This document shows, piece after piece, positions 54,877 to 63,427 of a stretch of DNA of 64,000 bases. The notes beneath the pieces were generated by a model. That model was not told the origin of the DNA and did not search any database. It was given only the letters and a program-made list of their open reading frames with translations. Position numbers and translations under genes: made by a program. The stretch is from an uncultured Sphingomonadaceae bacterium (lineage in GTDB: Bacteria; Pseudomonadota; Alphaproteobacteria; Sphingomonadales; Sphingomonadaceae): NCBI GenBank assembly GCA_947489315.1, contig CANLCX010000002.1, positions 124,001-188,000 of the forward strand. The letters run 5' to 3'. Position 1 is the stretch's first letter, and each line of letters starts with the position of its first letter.

Positions 54877-56088
54877 ATGGATGGATTGAGAATAGGTAAC
54901 TATGCGCTCGATACCGAGCTCATGATGGCATGGGGAGAAAAGATCGGCATTGCACTTATCATTCTCCTGGTTACTTGGGTTGTCGCAAAAGCAGCGAAAT
55001 GGGCCTTCGCAAAGTTGGTCGATAATATCAGCCTTCTCCAACGCGACACGGGATCCGGTGAGTCCATCGGTATGTCGCTCGGTAAGATTGTTTCGCTTTT
55101 AATTTGGTTGTTCGGTCTTATCGCTGTCCTGCAGACATTCGGCCTTAACAACGTAATCGCACCGCTTGAAACGTTGCTCGACAATGTAATGGGCTTCATC
55201 CCCAATATTGTTGGCGCTGGCATCATTTTCTTTGTTGGTTCGATTGTTGCAAAAATCGTCAAGCAAATTGTCGAAACCGCTATGATGACCGTAAATTTGG
55301 ACAAATGGGCGAACAAGGCTGGCGCTGAAGAAGTGACTGGCAACAGCACGATCAGCAAAACCATTGGCACGGTCGTCTATGTTCTGATCCTCATTCCGAT
55401 AGCAATATTGGCGCTTGATGCATTGCAAATGTCTGCGATCACCAGTCCTGCGACAGCATTGCTCGATACGATCTTTACTTCCATTCCTTTGGTCATTGGC
55501 GCCGCCATCTTGCTTGGCATCGCTTATTTGATCGCACGTTGGGTTGGCGGACTGATTGAAGAAGTTCTGCCTGGCCTTGGCGTAGATCGTTCGGTTGATG
55601 CGCTTGGAATTTTGCCGGAGAAAACAACGATTTCTTCGGTTGTTTCCAAAGTTGTGGTTATTGCGATCATGCTTTTCGCTGCAATCGCTGCTACCCGCAT
55701 GCTGCAATTTCCAGAGCTTACCAATATCCTGAATGAAGTGTTGGGACTGGGCGGCAAGGTAATCTTTGGCGGCGTGATCATTGGCCTCGGCTTCATGATC
55801 GCGAACATCCTATCCAAGGTTGTCAGCGGCGCGTCTCAAGGCGGAATGGGTGGTCAGATTGTCAAATATGCGACCATCGTTCTCTTCGTTGCAATGGGCC
55901 TGAAATATATGGGCCTCGCAGATTCGATCATCAACATGGCCTTCGGTGCCTTGGTAATCGGTGGCGGAGTTGCAGCAGCCCTGGCCTTTGGCCTAGGCGG
56001 ACGCGACGCAGCGGCGAAGACGCTGGAGGATTTGCGTGCAAGCAAGCCTAAAGCGCCTGCCGCGCGGAAACCAGCTGCTAAAAAATAA
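54877..56088 (+). CDS. MscS-like mechanosensitive channel family protein
   Basis: A 403-residue protein with about eight to ten hydrophobic segments, arranged as repeated conserved TM helices (GMSLGKIVSLLIWLFGLIAV and the similar FGGVIIGLGFMIANILSKVV pattern). The PF05552-type conserved TM helices are found in mechanosensitive channels of the small-conductance group. The C-terminus is a Lys/Ala/Pro-rich tail. It probably relieves turgor in osmotic downshift. It has its own terminator 25 bases on. Confidence 0.8.
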   Translation: MDGLRIGNYALDTELMMAWGEKIGIALIILLVTWVVAKAAKWAFAKLVDNISLLQRDTGSGESIGMSLGKIVSLLIWLFGLIAVLQTFGLNNVIAPLETLLDNVMGFIPNIVGAGIIFFVGSIVAKIVKQIVETAMMTVNLDKWANKAGAEEVTGNSTISKTIGTVVYVLILIPIAILALDALQMSAITSPATALLDTIFTSIPLVIGAAILLGIAYLIARWVGGLIEEVLPGLGVDRSVDALGILPEKTTISSVVSKVVVIAIMLFAAIAATRMLQFPELTNILNEVLGLGGKVIFGGVIIGLGFMIANILSKVVSGASQGGMGGQIVKYATIVLFVAMGLKYMGLADSIINMAFGALVIGGGVAAALAFGLGGRDAAAKTLEDLRASKPKAPAARKPAAKK

Positions 56089-56112
56089 GCTGAGAAGCGT
56101 TTGAAAGATTGA

Positions 56113-56139
56113 GGGCGGGCCCATTGGGCCTGCCCTTTT
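56113..56139 (+). terminator. Terminator after the MscS-like gene
   Basis: GGGCGGGCCC and GGGCCTGCCC pair over ten positions (one wobble) with a three-base loop, followed by TTTT. Confidence 0.93.
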
Positions 56140-56199
56140 CTTTTGTCTATTTCCGTCTGCCAATTTCCTTTCGGCTGCGGGATAGTTTAGAGATCGCCC

Positions 56200-57072
56200 A
56201 TGCGCCGCTTCTCTCATTTCACCTGCGTCGACTGGTCTGGCGCGAAAACCGAACGCCCCAATGGAATTGCGGTAGCAACTATCGGGCCGGACGGGCCGCC
56301 TGCCCTGCGCTCTCCTGACCCCAGATGGTCCCGCGAAGACGTTCGCGATTGGCTGCTCCAGTTAGCTGCCGTAAAGCAGGACATGCTGATCGGCTTTGAT
56401 CTTTCGATGGCTTTACCGTTTCAGGATGCCTGCAGCTATTTTCCAGAATGGGATGCCAGTCCACCCCACGCGACGGCGCTCTGGCAATTCGTCGACCGTT
56501 TATCGGCCACAGATCCTTATTTGAACGTTCTGTCCTTTCTTAATCACCCTCAGGCCGCGCGCCATTTCCGCCATAGCCGCGATCATGTCGGAGACTTATT
56601 TACCGGCAGCACGGGTCGTTTGCGCGTGGTCGAGCAATATCAACGTGAAACCGGTCAGGCAAATAGCGCCAGTTGTTTTAATCTGGTGGGCGCTGCCCAG
56701 GTCGGAAAATCGAGCCTGACGGGGATGCGGATGCTCCATCAACTAAATGGCGCTATCCCGGTTTGGCCTTTTGACCCGATACCGGACAGCGGGCCGATGA
56801 TTATCGAAATCTATACAACTATCGCCGCTCTTGCTGCCGGATTGCCAAAGGGCAAAAGCAAGATCAGGGACCGAGATGGGCTAGAAACAGCACTTCAGGC
56901 ACTGAACACGCCCCTGCCCGCTATGTTGTCGCAATATGACGATCACAGCACAGATGCCCTGATCACCGCGGCGTGGATGAAGAACGCGAGCTCAGACCGG
57001 CGGTTATGGCACCCGCCAATGCTGACGGATGAAATAGCGCAAAAAGAGGGCTGGACCTTTGGTGTGTTTTGA
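56200..57072 (+). CDS. DUF429-like RNase H-fold protein
   Basis: A 290-residue protein of the RNase H-like (DUF429) type. Three acidic segments fit the fold: CVDWSGAKTERPNGIAVA at residues 9-26, LIGFDLSMALPF near 67, and DDHSTDALITAAWM near 247. Members are predicted nucleases with no known substrate. Between them lies an unannotated stretch with SCFNLVGAAQVGKSS near 165, which resembles but is not a P-loop. It is a single gene ahead of tRNA-Thr. Confidence 0.65.
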   Translation: MRRFSHFTCVDWSGAKTERPNGIAVATIGPDGPPALRSPDPRWSREDVRDWLLQLAAVKQDMLIGFDLSMALPFQDACSYFPEWDASPPHATALWQFVDRLSATDPYLNVLSFLNHPQAARHFRHSRDHVGDLFTGSTGRLRVVEQYQRETGQANSASCFNLVGAAQVGKSSLTGMRMLHQLNGAIPVWPFDPIPDSGPMIIEIYTTIAALAAGLPKGKSKIRDRDGLETALQALNTPLPAMLSQYDDHSTDALITAAWMKNASSDRRLWHPPMLTDEIAQKEGWTFGVF

Positions 57073-57113
57073 AGCAAAGAGCGCTCGTTATTGGCTAAAG
57101 CCACTAAACCAGC

Positions 57114-57189
57114 GCCGAATTAGCTCAGCTGGTAGAGCAACCGCCTTGTAAGCGGTAGGTCATCCGTTCGAGTCGGATATTCGGCACCA
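57114..57189 (+). tRNA. tRNA-Thr (TGT)
   Basis: A 76-base tRNA with the GCCGAAT/ATTCGGC acceptor stem, D-loop AGCTCAGCTGGTAGAG, anticodon stem CCGCC/GGCGG-like with TGT anticodon, TTCGAGTC T-loop, and an encoded CCA. The anticodon reads ACA and related Thr codons. Confidence 0.97.
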
Positions 57190-57235
57190 TTTTTTCGGAA
57201 AGAGCAATCATCCTGAGGATGATTGCCCGAAAAAA
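57190..57235. repeat. Long imperfect inverted repeat after tRNA-Thr
   Basis: GCAATCATCC (57204-57213) and GGATGATTGC (57217-57226) form a perfect ten-pair stem with loop TGA. Outside, TTTTTTCGG (57190-57198) pairs with CCGAAAAAA (57227-57235), with AAAGA bulged. It can serve as tRNA terminator. The rest of 57236-57369 shows no gene. Confidence 0.7.
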
Positions 57236-57369
57236 TCCCGACTGCAAAGGAGGGTGGCTACAAGCAACAGCAACGGCCACTGATACCTTTCGAGCAACTC
57301 AAACCAAATCTGAGACACTCCTCCGACATGTTCATGATGAGCATCTCTACAAACCTCTCGCAACCCAAC

Positions 57370-57399
57370 AAAAAAGCCCCGCCAGTTTCCCGGCAGGGC
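57370..57399 (-). terminator. Terminator of the first TonB-dependent receptor
   Basis: On the minus strand the stem GCCCTGCC/GGCGGGGC has one mismatch, is capped by GGGAAACT, and is followed by six T's. The loop and inner stem match the katG terminator. Confidence 0.92.
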
Positions 57400-57423
57400 T
57401 CCTTTTCACGCGACGAATTCTTT

Positions 57424-60324
57424 TTAGAACTTAATGCCAGCTGCGATGCCATAACGGCGTGGGTCCAGCGTAAAGATGTTCGTAAACAGACCTGAAGATG
57501 CATCGGTCAGATATTGACCGGTAATAGAATTGCTATCGAAGATGTTCTGTACAAACAACCTAGCAAACCATTTGTCTTCCGCACCGTTTAACTGCAACGA
57601 CGCATTGGCTTGCGTGAAGCCTTCAATCTTGTTCACATTTCCGTTGAAGATGCTGCCCGTCTGATCGCCGGTATAGGCTAGATCAACACGCGGTACCAAA
57701 GTCCAACCGCTATCGAAGTTATGTGTATATTGGATACCAGCCGAGACTTTCACATTCGGTGCCTGTGGCAGATCGTTGCCCTTCAAGTTAACTTGTACGC
57801 CTGGGCTAAGCACCTGAATGCCAGCGGCATCAAAGCCTGCACCAATTGCAGCTGCCTGCGCTTCGAGAACTCCGCAAATGCTAAATGCGCCCGTGGAGGC
57901 AATGTTACCGTCGGCTGGAAATGCAGTTGTCCCTTGTAACCCTAGTCCGGGGTTGATGGCGTTGACGAAAGCGTTAGCCCCGGCCGCATTGCCGGCTGTT
58001 CCCGGCACCACCGCACAGTTCGCACCATTGGTGATATCTTTGATAATCACCGCATCGGCCCGTCCACCACCTGGATCCCGCGGATTGCTGAAGAACTCGT
58101 CGCCAGTCACTTTGGTCTTCAGATAACTGAAGCCCAAGTTGATCAGCCAATCTGGATCCGGGCGAAGAACGGCTTCAATTTCCGCTCCATAAATATCAGC
58201 GTCAATTGTATCATTCACCGCTGTCCGGGCGATAATCCGGCTTAACTGCAGGTCTTTATATTTATAGTAGAATGCTGTGGCATTCAGCTGGAACATGCCG
58301 CCAGCAAATGTGTTTTTGGATCCAATCTCAAACGAATCAATCTGTTCGGGTGCGAAGGATTCAGGAACTTCAAAGATGGGTTGCAACGGTGGATTGATCC
58401 CCCCTGATTTGTAGCCTCGCGAATAAGAGATATAGACCAGATTGTCATCGGTCACCTGCCAGTCAAGCACAGCGCGACCGGTAATTTCATCAAAGGCCAC
58501 ATTACGCTGTTGGACAATCTGATTTCCATCGGTACCCGGATCCGCATCGAATGCACCAACAAAAGGTGAGTCAAATGCATCAGCAACACCCGTTGTCGGT
58601 ACTAAAAAGCTAGCGAGCGTTGATCGCGCTTCGACAAATTTCTTGTCATTATTATACCGCAAACCACCGGTAAACTTCAGCGTATCGGAAATGTCGAAAT
58701 AGACTTCACCGAAAATACCATAGGATTTTAGTTCAAACTCTCTTGTATTATTCCGAAAATAGGGCGTTCCAAGGAATGATGGTGGTAGTGCGTTAGGAAA
58801 GGAGTTAAACGCGCCCAGAAGGCCGACAATATAGTCAATTGCAAATGCATTCACATAGTAGCTATTTTGTCCGAGATTATTTTCAGCATAGATACCGCCA
58901 ACCAAAAAGTTGAATGGGCCATCAAGGTCGCTCGAAACTATACCTTCAATCGACCAGCTAGTGTTGTCCTGATTAGACCGGTCTAGCGATATCGGGCTAT
59001 CTGAACAGATCCGATTTCCGCCAAATGAACCAAGACCGGATGTGTCGGTATCGGACGTACAAAGCTGCCCGTCTGGACCATCTGGAATAATTGCATTTGC
59101 TAACGGAGCGAAATATTCAGCTGGCAAACCCGGGATCTGTCCTGCGGCCGCAGCGGCCAAAGTATTTAATCCCGGAGCGAAAGCCGTTCGATCCAAAATA
59201 GACAGGTTATAGTCTTGGCGGGAATCAACCGCAGTTTCCTGGTATAGCCCGGTCAGTGAGACTTGTATCGGACCGAAATCATGCTCAATATGGGCTTGTA
59301 GCTGCAACTCATCGGTGAAATATTCCGGTGTGAAGTCGGTGTTCACAGTCCGAACATCATCCGGCTCGTCAAAAAATGCGTGACCATCTGGTCCATAAAG
59401 ACTGTTTAGGCCAAATGCCGCCGGAATTCCGTTAACAGCCAAAAATTCGCTAGAACCCAGTGTACCCGTAAAGTTCGCGTTGGTATTATTCTTGTCGGCA
59501 TCAAGGCGATTGTTCAGACAACCGAGTACACCGGTCGGATCACGCTGACAAAGCTGCTTCTGAATCCGCAGGCGATCATCGTTCTCCCGGAAATAATAGG
59601 CCATCAAATTTACCGTTGTATCTGGCGTCGGCTCCCATTTTATCGAACCGCGTACGGCATACATGTCGCGCCCATCTATATTGGAGCCATCAAATAGATT
59701 GGTCGTATACCCATCGCGCTTCTGGTAAAAACCTGCGGCACGAAACGCCAATGTTTCGCCAAGCGGTACGTTGAGCATACCCTTAACCTGATAGGCATTG
59801 AAATTGCCATAGCTGCCTTCGACAGCGCCCTTAAACTCACCCAGCTCTGGCTTGGCTGTCACGACGTTGACCACACCAGAAGTAGCATTCCGACCAAACA
59901 AAGTGCCTTGCGGACCGCGAAGGACTTCGACCCGTTCCAGATCAAAATATTCTGTTTCAAACAAACGAGTGTTGAACAGAGGAGCGTCGTTCAAGTGAAT
60001 GGCAGTCGCCGAATCACAAGTCACACCGACGCAAAGATCGCCAATACCGCGGATGGTGAAGCTGGATGCTGTAAAGTTGCTTTTCGTAAAAGACACATTG
60101 GGCAGCGTTAGTTGCAGATCAGAGGCGTTCTCAATCTGCTGTGCTTCCAGTGCTTTTGAATCAAAGGCGGAAACCGCGATCGGCACTTCTTGCAGGCTTT
60201 GTGCCTGGCGCTGTGCCGTAACGATGATCACATTGTCATCGAGATCATTGTCTGCTTGTGCCAATGCCGGTGAAGCCACTGCAGTTATAGCTGTGGCGGC
60301 TAATAGTAACGATTTACGCATCAT
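57424..60324 (-). CDS. TonB-dependent outer-membrane receptor
   Basis: A 966-residue TonB-dependent receptor. A signal peptide (cleavage after SPALAQA) is followed by the plug domain (about 35-150) with the TonB-box-like DNVIIVTAQR and VEVLRGPQGTLFGRNATSGV near 130. The barrel ends in YGIAAGIKF with terminal Phe. The plug contains an unusual cysteine pair (DLCVGVTCD near 100). The substrate is unknown; paralogues in sphingomonads transport iron chelates, sugars or aromatics. The ATG at 60324 follows GGGAGAGA. A second receptor gene follows it upstream on the same strand. Confidence 0.88.
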   Translation of the reverse strand: MMRKSLLLAATAITAVASPALAQADNDLDDNVIIVTAQRQAQSLQEVPIAVSAFDSKALEAQQIENASDLQLTLPNVSFTKSNFTASSFTIRGIGDLCVGVTCDSATAIHLNDAPLFNTRLFETEYFDLERVEVLRGPQGTLFGRNATSGVVNVVTAKPELGEFKGAVEGSYGNFNAYQVKGMLNVPLGETLAFRAAGFYQKRDGYTTNLFDGSNIDGRDMYAVRGSIKWEPTPDTTVNLMAYYFRENDDRLRIQKQLCQRDPTGVLGCLNNRLDADKNNTNANFTGTLGSSEFLAVNGIPAAFGLNSLYGPDGHAFFDEPDDVRTVNTDFTPEYFTDELQLQAHIEHDFGPIQVSLTGLYQETAVDSRQDYNLSILDRTAFAPGLNTLAAAAAGQIPGLPAEYFAPLANAIIPDGPDGQLCTSDTDTSGLGSFGGNRICSDSPISLDRSNQDNTSWSIEGIVSSDLDGPFNFLVGGIYAENNLGQNSYYVNAFAIDYIVGLLGAFNSFPNALPPSFLGTPYFRNNTREFELKSYGIFGEVYFDISDTLKFTGGLRYNNDKKFVEARSTLASFLVPTTGVADAFDSPFVGAFDADPGTDGNQIVQQRNVAFDEITGRAVLDWQVTDDNLVYISYSRGYKSGGINPPLQPIFEVPESFAPEQIDSFEIGSKNTFAGGMFQLNATAFYYKYKDLQLSRIIARTAVNDTIDADIYGAEIEAVLRPDPDWLINLGFSYLKTKVTGDEFFSNPRDPGGGRADAVIIKDITNGANCAVVPGTAGNAAGANAFVNAINPGLGLQGTTAFPADGNIASTGAFSICGVLEAQAAAIGAGFDAAGIQVLSPGVQVNLKGNDLPQAPNVKVSAGIQYTHNFDSGWTLVPRVDLAYTGDQTGSIFNGNVNKIEGFTQANASLQLNGAEDKWFARLFVQNIFDSNSITGQYLTDASSGLFTNIFTLDPRRYGIAAGIKF

Positions 60325-60398
60325 TCTCTCCCAATCCCGAACCATTTTGCTGGAGAGTGAAGCTTTGGCTCATCCCCCCAGATGTGCTGATCTTCAAC

Positions 60399-60412
60399 TA
60401 ATCGATCGATTA
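60399..60412. promoter_or_regulatory. Perfect palindrome upstream of the first receptor
   Basis: TAATCGATCGATTA is a 14-base perfect palindrome 75 bases before the receptor ATG, a possible operator. No regulator gene is adjacent. The surrounding 60325-60493 holds nothing else I can name. Confidence 0.35.
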
Positions 60413-60493
60413 AGTCCAGACTGAAATGATAAAAATGCACCAGAGCATTACATTTTTGCACCTTTGTTGCTGAAATTCATAGAGTTCTGGCAC

Positions 60494-60524
60494 AAAAAAA
60501 GCCCCACCAGTTTCCCGGCGGGGC
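60494..60524 (-). terminator. Terminator of the second TonB-dependent receptor
   Basis: GCCCCGCC/GGTGGGGC on the minus strand has one mismatch, loop GGGAAACT, and seven T's follow. It is nearly the same as the terminator of the other receptor. Confidence 0.92.
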
Positions 60525-60550
60525 TCGCTTTTTAGACGAAAGTTATTCGA

Positions 60551-63055
60551 TTAGAACTTGTAGCGTGCTGACACACCATAAGTCCGCGGCTGGTTTGGAT
60601 AGCCAGAAAAGCTTCCTCCCTGACCCACTGACGGGAATGCTGTTGTCAGATATTCCGCACCGGTCAGATTACGACCCCAGATCGTGAAGTTCAGATCTTC
60701 GTTGTAAGTCAACGTAGCAGAAGCGTTTAGTGCGTTGACTTCACGCGTAAAGTTGATCGCTCCTGGGTCCGTCGGATCATCATCAAACAAATTCACTTTG
60801 GACTCATAGTGATAATCAGCGCGAAGATTTAGACCCAGGCTATCGCTTAGGAAAATATCATAATCGACGCCAATTGTAGTCGACAATGCCGGGATCGTTG
60901 ATGGTGTTGTTCCCGACAGATCAAGGCCAGCGGCTGTGATAAAGTCGTCATATACTGGATCCAGATACACCATGGCGACACTGAATTTCAGGCCGTCAAT
61001 TGGTGATACGGAACCATCAAATTCGATACCATCAGTGGTCTGTTTACCCGCATTGTCGAGCTCAAAACCAGTGCCGTTGAAGGTGTTGGATTGGAAACCT
61101 TCGATAGATTGACGGAAGAAGGTCAGGTTAAATGCAGCCTGATCCCATTTACCCTTGATACCAAGTTCATACACTGTGGCATTTTCAGGAGAAGCAAACC
61201 GTGTACCAAATGCCTGATTTGGTTGCAGCAATCCAGCAGCACCCAGAGCCGCAGCATCTTCTGCAAAGGGACGGCTATCGCGAGACAGATTGATCGAACT
61301 TGCTTTGAAACCAGTTGCATAGCTTGCATAGACATTCAGGCTTGGAGATACCTCATAGGCCAAACGTGCTGTGTAAGTTAGCTTGTCATCCTTCGTGCGA
61401 CCATCTTCAACCGAGTTTGGCAAATTGACCAAAGGTGGCTGGAATTGGAACGCCCGCAAGCCATCAAGCGGGTTTGCGCCCGGTATCGTGGGGTTGGCAG
61501 CCAAAAATGCCGCCGTCGCCGCATCTACGCCTGCACCCAGCAAAAGAGCTTCGCGGAATGGTGTATATTGCGCCGCATCAAAATCGATTGAAGCGTATGT
61601 TTCTGTCGCAATAACAGTATTCGAGAAATTCTTGCGATCGTTAGTGTAGTTCAAACCGCCGGTCAAAACCATGCCATCTATGATTTCAAAATCGACCGTA
61701 CCGAAAATCGAGAAAGCTTCGTTTGAGAACGTGTAGACTTCATCATAACCGGTTCCGCTTGCGAAGAACTGATTTGCGTAGCTCACGCCGTCGGCAGCGC
61801 CAAATGCGCCTTCCAATGCGGCAAAACTCAATGCACCGCCTGTAGCGGCACCAATAAGCGCATCGCCATAAGCACGGAAATCATCACCAAATTCAATGTC
61901 ATTGGCGATATCGATATCTTCGTTGAAATAATAACCACCCAACAGGAAGTTGAACGGACCATCAAAATCAGACGTCACTCGGAGTTCCTGAGTGAAGGTC
62001 CGGATTTCTGTATCGTTGATGTTCTGGCTAAGCAAATCGGCTGCTGTAAAGTCAGAGTCCTGATTACTAAAGCTATCAACACCGCGATAGGCCGTGATTG
62101 ATGTTAGGCTCAGTGCACCAAGATCATAATCTATCTGTGCTGACGCGCCATAATTTTCAATCAGATTTTCAGATGGCAGATTGGTGTAGACATCATAGGA
62201 AAACGGGTTTTCTGCATCAATACCGATGCCCCCAGCCAAAGCATTTACAATCGCTCCGGTTGGTCCGTTGACAATGTTGCCTGCAACACAGCAATCTTCG
62301 TCAATCTTGTCATAGTCACCAATGATACGGATTGACAGATCATCGGATGGTTCGATCAACAGCTGACCACGAAAACCATAACGATTACGCTCGTTGACAT
62401 CGGTGCCCAAGTTAAGGTCGTCGGCATAGCCATCACGCTTGTTGAGATTTGCTGCCAAGCTAAATGCGATGCTATCGCTAATCGGACCAGTAATATCGGC
62501 TTTTGCGATAATGGCGTTAAAGTTGCCGTAGCTGAGTTCAGCTGAACCGCCGAAATCAAATTGCGGTTTTTGCGTCACGATGCTGATCACACCAGCAGAT
62601 GCGTTTTTACCGAAAAGTGTAGATTGCGGTCCACGCAGAACTTCAACCCGCTGCAAATTGGGAAGATCGCCAATGGCCGCTGCGGACCGTGAACGATATA
62701 CGCCGTCGATAAACACACCAACTGATGGTTCGATACCAGCGTTGTTCGCGCCGTTACCAAAACCACGAATAATGAAGTTGGTGTTGGCCGAGCTCTGCAG
62801 CTGATTAACACGAAGCGTCGGTGCAATGGTTTGAAGATCGCTCAAATCGCGAACCTGCGCTTTGGCAATGTCTTCCGCGCTGGTCACGGAAACAGCAACT
62901 GGAATTTCTTGCAGCGTCTGCTCACGCTTAGTGGCGGTCACGATGATAACGTTATCATCAATCGCTTCGTCTTCCTGCACATCCTGCGCATAAGCAGGCA
63001 CAGTCGACATTAGGCCACCGATAGCGGTAGCAGTCAAAAATTTGGTGATGTTCAT
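60551..63055 (-). CDS. TonB-dependent outer-membrane receptor
   Basis: An 834-residue receptor. Signal peptide of about 23 residues, TonB-box-like DNVIIVTATKREQTLQEIPV near residue 33, the plug motif LRGPQSTLFGKNASAGVISIV near 135 (in pieces), and a barrel ending YGVSARYKF. N-terminal similarity to the receptor at 57424 indicates paralogues, but sequence and length differ a lot in the barrel. The ATG has a clear AGGAG site. The substrate is unknown. Confidence 0.9.
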   Translation of the reverse strand: MNITKFLTATAIGGLMSTVPAYAQDVQEDEAIDDNVIIVTATKREQTLQEIPVAVSVTSAEDIAKAQVRDLSDLQTIAPTLRVNQLQSSANTNFIIRGFGNGANNAGIEPSVGVFIDGVYRSRSAAAIGDLPNLQRVEVLRGPQSTLFGKNASAGVISIVTQKPQFDFGGSAELSYGNFNAIIAKADITGPISDSIAFSLAANLNKRDGYADDLNLGTDVNERNRYGFRGQLLIEPSDDLSIRIIGDYDKIDEDCCVAGNIVNGPTGAIVNALAGGIGIDAENPFSYDVYTNLPSENLIENYGASAQIDYDLGALSLTSITAYRGVDSFSNQDSDFTAADLLSQNINDTEIRTFTQELRVTSDFDGPFNFLLGGYYFNEDIDIANDIEFGDDFRAYGDALIGAATGGALSFAALEGAFGAADGVSYANQFFASGTGYDEVYTFSNEAFSIFGTVDFEIIDGMVLTGGLNYTNDRKNFSNTVIATETYASIDFDAAQYTPFREALLLGAGVDAATAAFLAANPTIPGANPLDGLRAFQFQPPLVNLPNSVEDGRTKDDKLTYTARLAYEVSPSLNVYASYATGFKASSINLSRDSRPFAEDAAALGAAGLLQPNQAFGTRFASPENATVYELGIKGKWDQAAFNLTFFRQSIEGFQSNTFNGTGFELDNAGKQTTDGIEFDGSVSPIDGLKFSVAMVYLDPVYDDFITAAGLDLSGTTPSTIPALSTTIGVDYDIFLSDSLGLNLRADYHYESKVNLFDDDPTDPGAINFTREVNALNASATLTYNEDLNFTIWGRNLTGAEYLTTAFPSVGQGGSFSGYPNQPRTYGVSARYKF

Positions 63056-63248
63056 AATATACTCCTGAGCGTCCCCGATTTACGGGGTCTAACGAACTAA
63101 AGTTGTCCTCCAACTGTTCGCCGCACTGATAGAAAAGGCGGCATTAGTCCACCATTTACGAGACTTTACAGCCGTGTGCCTATCATTATTGTGCAGAGCT
63201 CGCTGAAACCGTTGCAACAAAGCAACATATATGACGAAAATACCGGAA

Positions 63249-63333
63249 TGGTGCCCCTGGCCCGACTCGAACGGGCACTCCTTGCGGAACTGCATTTTGA
63301 GTGCAGCGCGTCTACCAATTCCACCACAGGGGC
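63249..63333 (-). tRNA. tRNA-Leu (CAA)
   Basis: An 85-base class-II tRNA with acceptor GCCCCTG/CAGGGGC, anticodon loop CTCAAAA (CAA, reads UUG), the long variable arm typical of Leu, T-loop TTCGAGTC, and encoded CCA. The 93-base stretch beyond its 5' side (63334-63427) shows no gene. Confidence 0.97.
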
Positions 63334-63427
63334 TGATAAGCATCGCCGTAGACTGGCATTTGCAAAATCGACGCCCTGTTAGCGGAGGGAATTTGTGCTG
63401 GCAACCATCTTTATGCTGACCATTTGC

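Noticed and set aside
57200-57240. Phage or island attachment site at tRNA-Thr
   Set aside because: There is no repeat of the tRNA 3' end elsewhere in the window and no integrase gene.
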